Positions 15,669 to 23,886 of a stretch of DNA of 49,393 bases are shown here, piece by piece. Position 1 is the stretch's first letter, and each line of letters opens with the position of its first letter. The DNA comes from Clostridiales bacterium. Its GTDB lineage: Bacteria > Bacillota > Clostridia > Oscillospirales > CAG-272. Where the stretch lies: the NCBI GenBank assembly GCA_012837425.1, contig DURE01000007.1:1-49393 (forward strand), in the 5' to 3' direction. The notes under the pieces were generated by a model that worked only from the letters and a program-made list of their open reading frames with translations, was not told where the DNA came from and did no database searches. A program made the translations under genes and the position numbers.

Positions 15669-17033
15669 ATGAGAATCGGATTTATCTCTCTCGGCTGTCC
15701 AAAAAACCGGATTGACACCGAGATTATGCTTCACGAGGTTTTGTCGGCAGGTTATGAGGTAACCCCCGACGAAACCGAAGCCGACATAGTGGTAATTAAC
15801 ACCTGCGCGTTTGTCGAGGACGCCAAGCGCGAGTCTATAGACAACATTCTCGATGTCGCCATGCTCAAGGAGAACCGGAGACTGAAAGGAATAATTGTAA
15901 CCGGCTGTCTTTCCGAGCGTTACCGTGACCGAATATTCGACGAGTTACCCGAGGTTGACGCCCTACTCGGCGTCGGCAGCATACACAATATCGTCAGGGC
16001 TATAGATGCTGTATCCGCTCAAAGCAAGCGCGAGCCAAAGCTAAAATACTCCTCATTCGAGAGCTGCGACAGCACAGGGCTCGGCGGCGACCGGATTCTG
16101 ACCACCCCCGACCATTGGGCATATCTGAAGGTTGCTGAGGGCTGCGACAACCGCTGCGCCTACTGTGCCATCCCGTATATCCGCGGCCCCTTCCGCTCGC
16201 GGCCCATGGAGGACATAATAAAGGAAGCAAAGGAGCTTGAGGCGCTCGGGGTGCGAGAGTTAAGTCTTGTAGCCCAGGACACCACGCGATACGGGCTTGA
16301 CCTCTACGGCAAGCCGGCGCTGCCGACGCTTCTGCGCGCCTTATCCGAGAAGACCTCCATCCCCTGGATACGGCTGCTCTACTGCTACCCCGACCTTGTC
16401 ACAGACGAGCTTGTTGACGAGCTGCGCGACAACCCGAGAGTTCTTAAATATATTGACCTACCGATCCAGCACATATCCGACCGGGTACTCTCGTCGATGA
16501 ACCGCCGCGGCGGCAGCGCGGCTGTACGCAATTCTATTGCAAAACTCCGCGAAAAAATCCCCAGCATCGTACTGCGCACCACCTTTATAACCGGATTCCC
16601 GGGGGAGACCGAGGAGGACTTTGCCGGGCTCTGTGAATTTGTCAAAGAGACAAAATTCGACCGCGCCGGCGTATTTCCCTTTTCCCGCGAGGAGGACACC
16701 CCGGCATACAATTTTCCCGGCCAAATTGACGACAAGACAAAACAGGACCGCGTCAACACCCTCATGGAGTTGCAGCAAAAAATCAGCCGGGAGCGAAATC
16801 GGTCCATGATAGGAAAAACCCTCACCGTGCTGTGCGAGGGTTATGACGAGGTCGGTGGCATCCACTATGGCAGGAGCGAGGCCGACGCGCCCGAGATAGA
16901 CGGCTTTGTGTTTTTCCATGCCGACAAAAGGATAAAACCCGGCAGCTTTGTCAGGGTAACCGTGACCGAAGTGCTTGATTATGACCTTGTCGGCAGAGCC
17001 GGGGCACCGCAATCGAAAGGAGACACGGTATGA
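15669..17033 (+). CDS. rimO: ribosomal protein S12 methylthiotransferase RimO
   Basis: Radical-SAM enzyme that methylthiolates an Asp of ribosomal protein S12. 454 residues in the usual three-part layout. The N-terminal UPF0004 domain has FISLGCPKNRIDTEIML and further Cys in VINTCAFVEDAKRESID and VTGCLSERY for one 4Fe-4S cluster. The radical-SAM core has CDNRCAYCAIPYIRGPFRSR (CxxxCxxC). The C-terminal TRAM domain runs from about 390. S12-type specificity is inferred from the LGCPKN and RGPFRSRP segments typical of RimO rather than MiaB. AAGGAA precedes the start. It overlaps pgsA by 4 bases (ATGA), so translation is coupled. Confidence 0.95.
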   Translation: MRIGFISLGCPKNRIDTEIMLHEVLSAGYEVTPDETEADIVVINTCAFVEDAKRESIDNILDVAMLKENRRLKGIIVTGCLSERYRDRIFDELPEVDALLGVGSIHNIVRAIDAVSAQSKREPKLKYSSFESCDSTGLGGDRILTTPDHWAYLKVAEGCDNRCAYCAIPYIRGPFRSRPMEDIIKEAKELEALGVRELSLVAQDTTRYGLDLYGKPALPTLLRALSEKTSIPWIRLLYCYPDLVTDELVDELRDNPRVLKYIDLPIQHISDRVLSSMNRRGGSAAVRNSIAKLREKIPSIVLRTTFITGFPGETEEDFAGLCEFVKETKFDRAGVFPFSREEDTPAYNFPGQIDDKTKQDRVNTLMELQQKISRERNRSMIGKTLTVLCEGYDEVGGIHYGRSEADAPEIDGFVFFHADKRIKPGSFVRVTVTEVLDYDLVGRAGAPQSKGDTV

Positions 17034-17647
17034 ATCTTCCGAACAAACTCACAACCGCGCGGATAGTTATGATTCCGGCTCTGATTGCGGTTATTATGCT
17101 GTCCGACTTTCTGATTCCCCGGAATGTCGGCTATGTCACGGCGGCAATTCTTTTTGTTGCAACCTCACTTACCGATTATTATGACGGGAAAATCGCCCGC
17201 AAGCGCAATATTGTGACCAACTTCGGCAAGTTCCTTGACCCGCTGGCCGACAAGCTGCTGATAATAGGAACTATGCTGGCCCTCCTATATAAGAATAAGG
17301 GAAATATAATCAGGCCATATCTGTTTTGGGCGCTGCTGGTCGTGGTCTTCCGCGAGCTGATGGTCACGGGGCTGCGGCTCATAGCGGTCAAATCCAGCGG
17401 CGAGGTAATAGCGGCCAACAAACTCGGCAAGGCCAAGACCGTGACCCAGATTGTCTGCATAATGACCGTGTTGCTTGAGCCGGTGCTCCAGGATATAATT
17501 GAGTTTTTCCTGCGAGACAGCGACACCGGGTATTTTCTGCACGACATATTCCCGCTGTCGCTTGCCTCTATTGCCGTCATGACCTTTTTCACAGTCCTGT
17601 CCGGGGTTGTGTATGTAGTCAGGCACAGGCGCTACCTAAAACAGTAA
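17030..17647 (+). CDS. pgsA: CDP-diacylglycerol--glycerol-3-phosphate 3-phosphatidyltransferase
   Basis: Integral membrane enzyme making phosphatidylglycerol phosphate, the first committed step to phosphatidylglycerol and cardiolipin. 205 residues with several membrane segments. It carries the CDP-alcohol phosphatidyltransferase signature D-x2-DG-x2-AR-x8-G-x3-D-x3-D as DYYDGKIARKRNIVTNFG followed by KFLDPLADK (about 48-74). NLPNKLTTARIVMIP at the N terminus is typical for PgsA. The start codon overlaps the rimO stop. The rimO-pgsA pair is common in Clostridia, where recA often follows, but here recA is 20 kb away. Confidence 0.94.
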   Translation: MNLPNKLTTARIVMIPALIAVIMLSDFLIPRNVGYVTAAILFVATSLTDYYDGKIARKRNIVTNFGKFLDPLADKLLIIGTMLALLYKNKGNIIRPYLFWALLVVVFRELMVTGLRLIAVKSSGEVIAANKLGKAKTVTQIVCIMTVLLEPVLQDIIEFFLRDSDTGYFLHDIFPLSLASIAVMTFFTVLSGVVYVVRHRRYLKQ

Positions 17648-17770
17648 TCAGGTTAACTCCCATTCGGGCAGATAATCGACGGTGTCGTCGAAATCGCCCG
17701 AGTCGGTTATAATATCCCTTCCCAGAATAGGGATTATCAGCATGCCCGGGGCTTCGTACTCTTTTTTCAT
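17648..17770 (-). CDS. small peptide gene (40 residues), unnamed Clostridia type
   Basis: Starts MKKEYEAPGMLIIPILG, continues RDIITDSGDFDDTVDY and ends LPEWELT, stop at 17650-17648. The start is well supported by GGGAGGG 7 bases before the ATG. It lies 56 bases after the 854-residue GLUG-repeat protein on the same strand, so it is probably the second gene of that transcript. The pattern (MKK-Y-x-P, a hydrophobic core, then D-x-I-T-x-SG and an acidic tail) is one I recall from unnamed short peptides near secreted repeat proteins in gut Clostridia. I know of no proven role. It is too short for default gene calling and abuts the end of convergent pgsA without overlap. Confidence 0.65.
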   Translation of the reverse strand: MKKEYEAPGMLIIPILGRDIITDSGDFDDTVDYLPEWELT

Positions 17771-17826
17771 CGATGTACCCTCCCTGTTTTTTTAGTCTGA
17801 AAGATTAAGCTTTCGGGCTTTTTTCT

Positions 17827-20391
17827 TTATGCGGGGTAAATGCCGATGCTTACATTGCCAAAGACGGTTATTGTGTAGTGCCCCGACAAATCCTTTTGCG
17901 CCAGCTCGCCGTTGACAATCACCACAGGGTCATTCTGCCCATTTGTATCCACCGAAAAGCAAAGGACGCTGCCGTACCTGGCCTCTCCGATTCCGCCGCT
18001 GAGGATATTCAGCGCATATCCAGACATATTTGAAACCGACACACTATAGCTTGTCAGAAACCCGTCAAGGACCTCGCGTGCGGCCGGCCGGTAGCGGCTG
18101 TACTCGCCGCCCGGCAACAGGTAAATATACCCCTCGGTCTGGTTTTCAGTCGGGCTTACATCGCAGAGCGCCCTGTATGCCACCTGCTCGATGCTGCGAG
18201 AGTTGGCTGTTGGCGAATAATGCGAGAAAACATAATAGTCAACCCCGCCCGACGTGTATTTAATATATGAGACCGCCGAGAACTCGCGCCGGTATGCCGC
18301 GGGCGTAAGATTGACAAGCGCGGCATTGACTGTAGCTCCGCCGTCAGTGCCGAGAACTATCCCCCGCTCGGCGGGTATGTTGACATAATACAGACCGTCG
18401 GGATTGGTATTCTGCGACAAATCGGTAAAATTGTACTGGACAAATCCGGCACCGTGAAGCCCGTTTATGTCTAACTTTTCAATGCGATATGTTGTAATGT
18501 AGTCGGTCGGGACAATCAGGGTTCCGAAAGAGGGCTCGGTGCCGGCGTCAGAGAGGCTACCGGCATATTCGATGTCACCGGCTGAAATCTGCGAGGTGAA
18601 TCTTATCCCGCTTGTGCTGTTGAGCCGAACCGACGCTCCATGAAGCATCTGAATTATAAGCTCCCGGTTGCCGAAATGCAGCTCCCCGCCCTCCGAGCAG
18701 CCGTTGACAAATACTTGCCCGTGCGCTTTGTTTGTGGTGGGGCAGGGGTCGGGGGTGGTGGTGTCAATGTTCTGCCGGAAAACCTCGCTGGCGAGAGTTT
18801 TGTTCATCCTGTAGGCAAGCCCGCCCGACACAAGCTCGTCGTGTGAGAAGTAAAATTCCTCCATAAACGGTTGCTCTTCATTATTCTGGTAGGCAAAACA
18901 GTCGGCATAACCTTCGGGAAAAAAGTTGTTTTCAATGTGCGTGCTTGTGCTTTTGTTCCACAGAACGGCGCAGGTCGGGTTTGCTGCGGTCTCGCAGGCA
19001 AGCAGGCCGCCAAAGGCATAGCAGCCCCTTACAACAACCTTGTCCGAATAACAATACCCGAGCAACCCCGCAGCACAGGTTGTCGCCGTTACATCTCCGC
19101 CGGCATTAAAGCAGTATTCGATATAGGGATACTGGTCGGATTTCGTAACATACCCGACAATTCCGCCGGCTACGCCATTAGCGGTCGAAATATTGCCATA
19201 ATTCCCCGAGCAGGTAATCCTGGCGCAGATAAAGTCGCCCGACGCGCTGCAATGGCCGACAATTCCTCCGGCATTGCTTGACACCGAGCTTATGTCGGCA
19301 TAATTGTAGCAATACTCAATATCGCACTGCACCACAGAGGCAGTGTCGCCCCTGACATACCCGACGATTCCGCCAGCCTGCCGGCTAGCCGATACGCTTC
19401 CGCGGTTTTCACATTCTGAAATCTCGGGCACGCCGCCGTCGGCCTTGCCCAATATCCCGCCGGCAATAACGCCTGTCGACCCCGGCGCCCCGGATATGCT
19501 CCCGCTGTTTGTGCAAAGCCGCACCGACATGCCGGCTGTGATGTACCCGACAATCCCGCCGGCCTGTCCCGAAGCGGTCGAAACCAGAGCCCTGTTCTCG
19601 CAGTTGATTATCATCCTGCGAAAATCGTTATTCGTCTTTTTTCCCCCGTCAACCTGCCCGACAATACCGCCGGCGCTGCCGCCGCACGAGATGACTGTTC
19701 CTGTGTTAAGACAGCCCTCGGCACGTATGCCCTTGCCTAAGGAACTGCCGCAAATACCCCCGGCGTCGAGGTCTCCGGCCACCTCGCCGGCATTCACACA
19801 GGCTAAGAAAAGTAAGGTTATTCCCCCCTCAACTCTGCCGACCATCCCCCCAGCATACCCAAAGTCACCGGTAGCCTGAAGATTTCGGTTATTTCGGCAG
19901 TTATGAAAACTTATTTCGGTTTCGGTGGAATCCCCGAATATCACCGCAGAACCCGCAATTCCCCCGGCGGGCCCGTCGGCAAAGACGTCGACATACAATT
20001 CTATATCCGAAAATTCAGCGCCGCCCGAAATACTGCAGGCCACTGCCCCCGCGCCGCCCGGGTATGCCGCGCACTCCTCTCCGACACTGCCCTCAATCCA
20101 GACATTTTTCAGCTTCCCCGAAAACCGGGCAAACATAGGCACACCCAAGAGCGTCACGGTATGTCCGCCACCGTCGAGTGTGCCGCAAAACGCCATATCT
20201 CCGCTCTCCCATGGGCTAGTAAGCGTTATATCCTGCGACAGGCAATAAACCCCGTTATGCGACATACCGAGAAAATCATCTTCGCTGTCAATACATATGG
20301 GAGGCGCCGTTTCCTGCGCGGTTATTGACAAAAAACAGCCAAGTGACAAAACAAGCAGGAGAAAAACCAAGGATGCGGGAAGTTTTTTCAT
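17827..20391 (-). CDS. large secreted GLUG-type repeat protein
   Basis: 854 residues with a signal peptide (MKKLPASLVFLLLVLSLGCF, cleavage probably after ITAQ). From about 60 to 500 there are about ten imperfect repeats centred on AGGIVGY/AGGIVGQ followed by a Cys-containing strand (ECENRGSV, YCYNYADIS, RLCTNSGSI), the GLUG-like right-handed beta-helix pattern. From about 565 a distinct C-terminal domain follows: NSTSGIRFTSQISAG, FGTLIVPTDYITTY, FSAVSYIKYTSGG, SRSIEQVAYRAL. This recurs as a tail domain in clostridial secreted proteins. Role unknown; adhesion or polysaccharide contact is only a guess. AAGGAGG lies about 12 bases before the start. It is followed by a small peptide gene. Confidence 0.88.
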   Translation of the reverse strand: MKKLPASLVFLLLVLSLGCFLSITAQETAPPICIDSEDDFLGMSHNGVYCLSQDITLTSPWESGDMAFCGTLDGGGHTVTLLGVPMFARFSGKLKNVWIEGSVGEECAAYPGGAGAVACSISGGAEFSDIELYVDVFADGPAGGIAGSAVIFGDSTETEISFHNCRNNRNLQATGDFGYAGGMVGRVEGGITLLFLACVNAGEVAGDLDAGGICGSSLGKGIRAEGCLNTGTVISCGGSAGGIVGQVDGGKKTNNDFRRMIINCENRALVSTASGQAGGIVGYITAGMSVRLCTNSGSISGAPGSTGVIAGGILGKADGGVPEISECENRGSVSASRQAGGIVGYVRGDTASVVQCDIEYCYNYADISSVSSNAGGIVGHCSASGDFICARITCSGNYGNISTANGVAGGIVGYVTKSDQYPYIEYCFNAGGDVTATTCAAGLLGYCYSDKVVVRGCYAFGGLLACETAANPTCAVLWNKSTSTHIENNFFPEGYADCFAYQNNEEQPFMEEFYFSHDELVSGGLAYRMNKTLASEVFRQNIDTTTPDPCPTTNKAHGQVFVNGCSEGGELHFGNRELIIQMLHGASVRLNSTSGIRFTSQISAGDIEYAGSLSDAGTEPSFGTLIVPTDYITTYRIEKLDINGLHGAGFVQYNFTDLSQNTNPDGLYYVNIPAERGIVLGTDGGATVNAALVNLTPAAYRREFSAVSYIKYTSGGVDYYVFSHYSPTANSRSIEQVAYRALCDVSPTENQTEGYIYLLPGGEYSRYRPAAREVLDGFLTSYSVSVSNMSGYALNILSGGIGEARYGSVLCFSVDTNGQNDPVVIVNGELAQKDLSGHYTITVFGNVSIGIYPA

Positions 20392-20425
20392 ATTTCAGGC
20401 ATACCTCCTTTACTTTGGTATTATA

Positions 20426-20454
20426 ATTATATATTGTTTGTCATATTTTGTCAA
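20426..20454 (-). promoter_or_regulatory. consensus sigma-A promoter of the GLUG-repeat gene
   Basis: On the minus strand TTGACA (20454-20449), 17-base spacer, TATAAT (20431-20426). Confidence 0.88.
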
Positions 20455-20594
20455 GACATTTGTGAATTTGTCGTTGATATTTTTTGCAGGGCACGACACC
20501 CGGCGCTCCGCACGTCCACGCTCCTACCCCAAATCAGCCAGTTTGCTTTTTCAAAAAAGTTTTAAGCGGGGTGTGGAGCACGCAACTCATAACA

Positions 20595-20628
20595 GCGGGG
20601 GAAACTTCTTTCAAGAAGTTTCCCCCGC
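20595..20628. repeat. perfect long palindrome behind trpS
   Basis: GCGGGGGAAACTTCTT (20595-20610), a 2-base centre, then its exact reverse complement (20613-20628): 16-bp arms. It is 26 bases past the trpS stop and may be its terminator or a 3' stabilising hairpin, though no U-tract follows on the minus strand. Same family as 10614, 26327 and 46516. Confidence 0.85.
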
Positions 20629-20654
20629 GCGCATCTATTGTTCTTATTTTCGGG

Positions 20655-21653
20655 TTATATCAGCACCAGCCCGAGCTTCTTTTTCACCTTAGCCAGCGTC
20701 CGGGCGGCGCAGGCCGCCGCCGCCCCGGCCCCCTTTTTCATCATGTTCTCAAGGTAGGCTTTGTCGGCCATAAGCCGCCTGAACTCGGCCTGCACCGGCG
20801 ACAGCGCGTCGGCCACAGTCTCACCGACCGCAAGTTTGAAGTCGCCGTAGCCCCGCCCGGCAAAATCGCGCTCAATCGCGGCAAAATCCAGACCGGTAAA
20901 GCAGGAGTATATCGTCATGAGGTTGTTGATACCGTCCTTGCCCGGCGCGAATTTTACACAGGTGTCCGAATCGGTCACCGCACGTTTGAACTTGCGGACT
21001 ATAGTGTCACGGTCGTCGAGCAGGTAGATTACGGCGTTGGGGTTAGGGTCGGATTTATCCATTTTTCTGGTCGGCTCGGCCAGCGACTTGATTCTCGCCC
21101 CGCTCTGCGAGATTATTGGCTCGGGTATTGTGAAGGTGTCGGGGTATATATGGTTGAACCTTACGGCCACATCCCTGCAGAGCTCTACATGCTGTTTCTG
21201 GTCCTCGCCCACCGGCACTACGTCGGTCTGGTAAAGCAGAATATCCGCCGCCATCAGGGTCGGATATGTAAACAGACCGGCGTTGATATTGTCGGCATGT
21301 TTGGCGCTTTTTTCCTTGAACTGGGTCATGCGCGAGAGCTCGCCGAACATGGTAAAACAGTTGAGAATCCAGGCAAGCTCGGAGTGCGCCGACACATGCG
21401 ATTGGACGAAAAGCGTATTCTTTTCGGGGTCAAGACCGCAGGCTATATAAAGCGCCAGCGTCTCGTATGTGCAGCGGCGCAGCTCGGCCGACACCTGCCG
21501 CACCGTCAGTGCGTGCTGGTCTACCACACAGTAAAAGCATTTATAGTTTTCTGAATATGTCGGGAAATACTTGATTGCCCCGAGATAGTTCCCTATCGTC
21601 AGGTTTCCGCTCGGCTGTATGCCCGAAAATGAGACCGGTTTTTCCTTTGGCAT
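20655..21653 (-). CDS. trpS: tryptophanyl-tRNA synthetase
   Basis: Charges tRNA-Trp in the cytoplasm. 332 residues, the usual length for this class Ic enzyme. The HIGH-type site reads PSGNLTIGNYLGA (about 14-26), and the KMSKS-type loop reads RKMDKSD (about 200). Trp and ATP pocket segments CFYCVVDQHALT, YPTLMAADILLYQTDVVPVG and EDQKQHVELCRD are all present. It lies 18 bases after yitT. No T-box leader is seen directly ahead, so control must come from an upstream promoter of the aminotransferase-yitT-trpS run or be constitutive. Confidence 0.97.
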   Translation of the reverse strand: MPKEKPVSFSGIQPSGNLTIGNYLGAIKYFPTYSENYKCFYCVVDQHALTVRQVSAELRRCTYETLALYIACGLDPEKNTLFVQSHVSAHSELAWILNCFTMFGELSRMTQFKEKSAKHADNINAGLFTYPTLMAADILLYQTDVVPVGEDQKQHVELCRDVAVRFNHIYPDTFTIPEPIISQSGARIKSLAEPTRKMDKSDPNPNAVIYLLDDRDTIVRKFKRAVTDSDTCVKFAPGKDGINNLMTIYSCFTGLDFAAIERDFAGRGYGDFKLAVGETVADALSPVQAEFRRLMADKAYLENMMKKGAGAAAACAARTLAKVKKKLGLVLI

Positions 21654-21671
21654 AGTTTCGTCCTTTCTTTA

Positions 21672-22577
21672 TCAGAAATCCATTGATTTATAGTTTTTAA
21701 ATCCCTCTCCGAATATCTCCTGCGCGCTGCTGACAATCATGAACGCCATTTCGTCAATCTCGGTCACAATGGCGCGGATTTTCGGGAAAACCTGTTTGCG
21801 GGAGGCGCACATGAGCACTTTTTTGTTCTTTCTTGTGTAGGCTCCCTCGCCCTCAAGGAAGGTGACCCCGACATCAAGCTGCCGCATCAGCCTGTCGGCG
21901 ATTTCCTCGGGCCTGTCGCTGATGATATATACAAGCTTTGCGCCGTCCGGCCCGTAGAGCACAAGGTCAAGCACGCGGCTGCTGACTACGAGCACCACCG
22001 CAGAATAAAGCGCCAGCTCGATATTCCTGAACACTATGGCCGAGGCCGCGATAATGATCGAGTCGACTATGAGAAAGATGCTGCTTGTCTTCATGTGCCT
22101 GTATTTTATCCGTATGATTTTTATCAGTATATCCGACCCGCCGGTCGTGCCGCCTGCCAGGAAAACCAAACCCAGCCCCACCGCAACCAGCGCCCCGCCA
22201 ACAAGCGAGGCCAAAAGCAGGTCGTCGGTCAGCGGCAGGTAGGCCGCAAAGCAAGACGAAAAAAAGTTCATGGCCAGCGAGGAGAGCAGCGTTGCGTATA
22301 CGGTATAGAATATAAAGTTCCGTCCGAACTTCCAGAATCCCAATGCGAAGAGCGGAATATTGAGCACTATAATGACCGTACCGGTTTGCACCCAGCTTAC
22401 AAGGTGGCTTATAATTATGGAAATACCGGTTACCCCGCCGGCCATAAGCCTGTTGGGGTCAAGGAAAAACGCTATCGCCGCCGCGTAGATAATGCTCCCG
22501 ACGCTCATCAGCAAAAACTGCCGCAAAAGCAGCTTTCTTTTCAGTTTTGTGATAACCGCAGCCAACATTTCACTCAC
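21672..22577 (-). CDS. YitT family membrane protein
   Basis: 301 residues. Five to six membrane segments in the first two thirds: SVGSIIYAAAIAFFLDP, AGGVTGISIIISHLV, TVIIVLNIPLFALGFW, the glycine-rich GGALVAVGLGLVFLAGGTTGGSDI, and ELALYSAVVLVVSSRVL. A cytoplasmic DUF2179 domain follows (KLVYIISDRPEEIADRLMRQL, VTFLEGEGAYTRKNKKVLMC). This is the YitT/DUF161 plus DUF2179 layout common in Bacillota, often several copies per genome. Transport activity is assumed but the substrate is unknown. It sits between an aminotransferase and trpS on the same strand. Confidence 0.92.
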   Translation of the reverse strand: MSEMLAAVITKLKRKLLLRQFLLMSVGSIIYAAAIAFFLDPNRLMAGGVTGISIIISHLVSWVQTGTVIIVLNIPLFALGFWKFGRNFIFYTVYATLLSSLAMNFFSSCFAAYLPLTDDLLLASLVGGALVAVGLGLVFLAGGTTGGSDILIKIIRIKYRHMKTSSIFLIVDSIIIAASAIVFRNIELALYSAVVLVVSSRVLDLVLYGPDGAKLVYIISDRPEEIADRLMRQLDVGVTFLEGEGAYTRKNKKVLMCASRKQVFPKIRAIVTEIDEMAFMIVSSAQEIFGEGFKNYKSMDF

Positions 22578-22621
22578 CGCCCCGCCGTCGTTGCCCGATA
22601 TTCAGCAGCCTTTTCAGCCCG

Positions 22622-23833
22622 TTATTCTAAAAACTCCATGGCCGTCTCCCCGAGCCGCCTTGTGCCTTCGATTATCTGCTCGTCAGTGGGCGTCGAATAG
22701 TTGAGCCTGAACGAGCCGGACGGCGCGTCTGCATTGCAGTTGAAGGTGGTGCCGGGGACCACCGCCACCTTTTTTTCCAGCGCATGCCGCACAAAGCCCA
22801 GCATATCGGCGCCCTCGGGTAGCGTGCACCAGACGAAAAGTCCGCCCTCGGGGCGCGTGAACTCAACCGGCGCGGTCAGGTGCCGCTCAAGGCCTTCAAT
22901 CATCAGAGCGCATTTGCGGCGGTATATGCCGCGGATTTTTTCGATATGCGCGTCGAGGTCGCACTCGGTCATAAACCTGTGGCAGAGCATCTGGAAAAAA
23001 ATATTTGTGTGGACATCCTCCGACTGCTTTGCGACCACCATTTTCTGCACTATCTCTTTTGGGGCGGTGACGTAGCCCACCCGCATTCCGGCCGACAGAA
23101 TTTTCGAAAATGACGAGCAGTAAATAACAAGCCCCTCGGTGTCCAGAGCCTTTATGGTCGGGACCTCGGCGCCCGAAAAGCGAAGCTCTCCATAGGGATT
23201 GTCCTCAAATATGATTATACCATATTTCTTGGCAATCTCATAGATTTTTATACGCTTCTCAAGTGAGGTGGTTATCCCGGTCGGGTTGTGGAAGGTGGGA
23301 ATCAGGTAAATCATGCGGGCGCGGGGGTTTTGCTTTATGGACTTCTCGAGCTTGTCGGTGTCAATACCGTCACCAAGCAGCGGCACACCAACCGGAACAG
23401 CCCCCAGCGAGCGGATGGCGTTAAGCCCGCCGATGAAGGTCGGGTTCTCGCAAATCACCGCGTCGCCCTCGTTGCAGAGCACCTTTACGGCAAGCTCAAT
23501 TCCCTGTTGTCCGCCCGAGACAATAATGGTCTGGTCGGTAAACCTGTCGCCCCGGCTCTCGGCGCACCCGATGCCGAATTTTTGCCGGATGCGCTCCCCG
23601 ACCGCCTCGCGCAGCGGCGGATAGCCCTCGGTGATGCTGTACTGCAACGCTGCTACCGCCTCGGTACTGAATATCTCTGCCGAGAGCCGCGCAAGCTCGG
23701 CTACCGGAAATGTCTCGGCTGCCGGATTTCCGGCGGCCAGCGAAATCATGCCGGGTACCGACATGGATTTGAAAATTTCGCGTATCGCGCTCGGTGCAAG
23801 GTTTGCAACCTTGTCTGAAAAATTATAGGTCAT
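22622..23833 (-). CDS. PLP-dependent aminotransferase (2-aminoadipate / MocR-like fold type I)
   Basis: 403 residues. Signatures: MISLAAGNPAAETFP, LQYSITEGYPPLREAVGER, TIIVSGGQQGIELAVKVL, PTFHNPTGITTS, FEDNPYGELRFSG, and the PLP-lysine in YCSSFSKILSAGMRVGYV (Lys at about 242). It belongs to the LysN/ARO8-like group that transaminates aromatic, branched or 2-aminoadipate-type substrates, with no DNA-binding domain attached. The substrate cannot be told. It is probably the first gene of a run continuing into yitT (44 bases) and trpS. Confidence 0.9.
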   Translation of the reverse strand: MTYNFSDKVANLAPSAIREIFKSMSVPGMISLAAGNPAAETFPVAELARLSAEIFSTEAVAALQYSITEGYPPLREAVGERIRQKFGIGCAESRGDRFTDQTIIVSGGQQGIELAVKVLCNEGDAVICENPTFIGGLNAIRSLGAVPVGVPLLGDGIDTDKLEKSIKQNPRARMIYLIPTFHNPTGITTSLEKRIKIYEIAKKYGIIIFEDNPYGELRFSGAEVPTIKALDTEGLVIYCSSFSKILSAGMRVGYVTAPKEIVQKMVVAKQSEDVHTNIFFQMLCHRFMTECDLDAHIEKIRGIYRRKCALMIEGLERHLTAPVEFTRPEGGLFVWCTLPEGADMLGFVRHALEKKVAVVPGTTFNCNADAPSGSFRLNYSTPTDEQIIEGTRRLGETAMEFLE

Positions 23834-23886
23834 ATATCTGAAATCTCCGGGTTGTATTGTGCGTTTTTCTTGAATTGTGACTCAAG

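Noticed and set aside
20655-21671. T-box control of trpS
   Set aside because: Only 18 bases separate yitT and trpS and contain no T-box; none is seen ahead of the upstream aminotransferase gene either.
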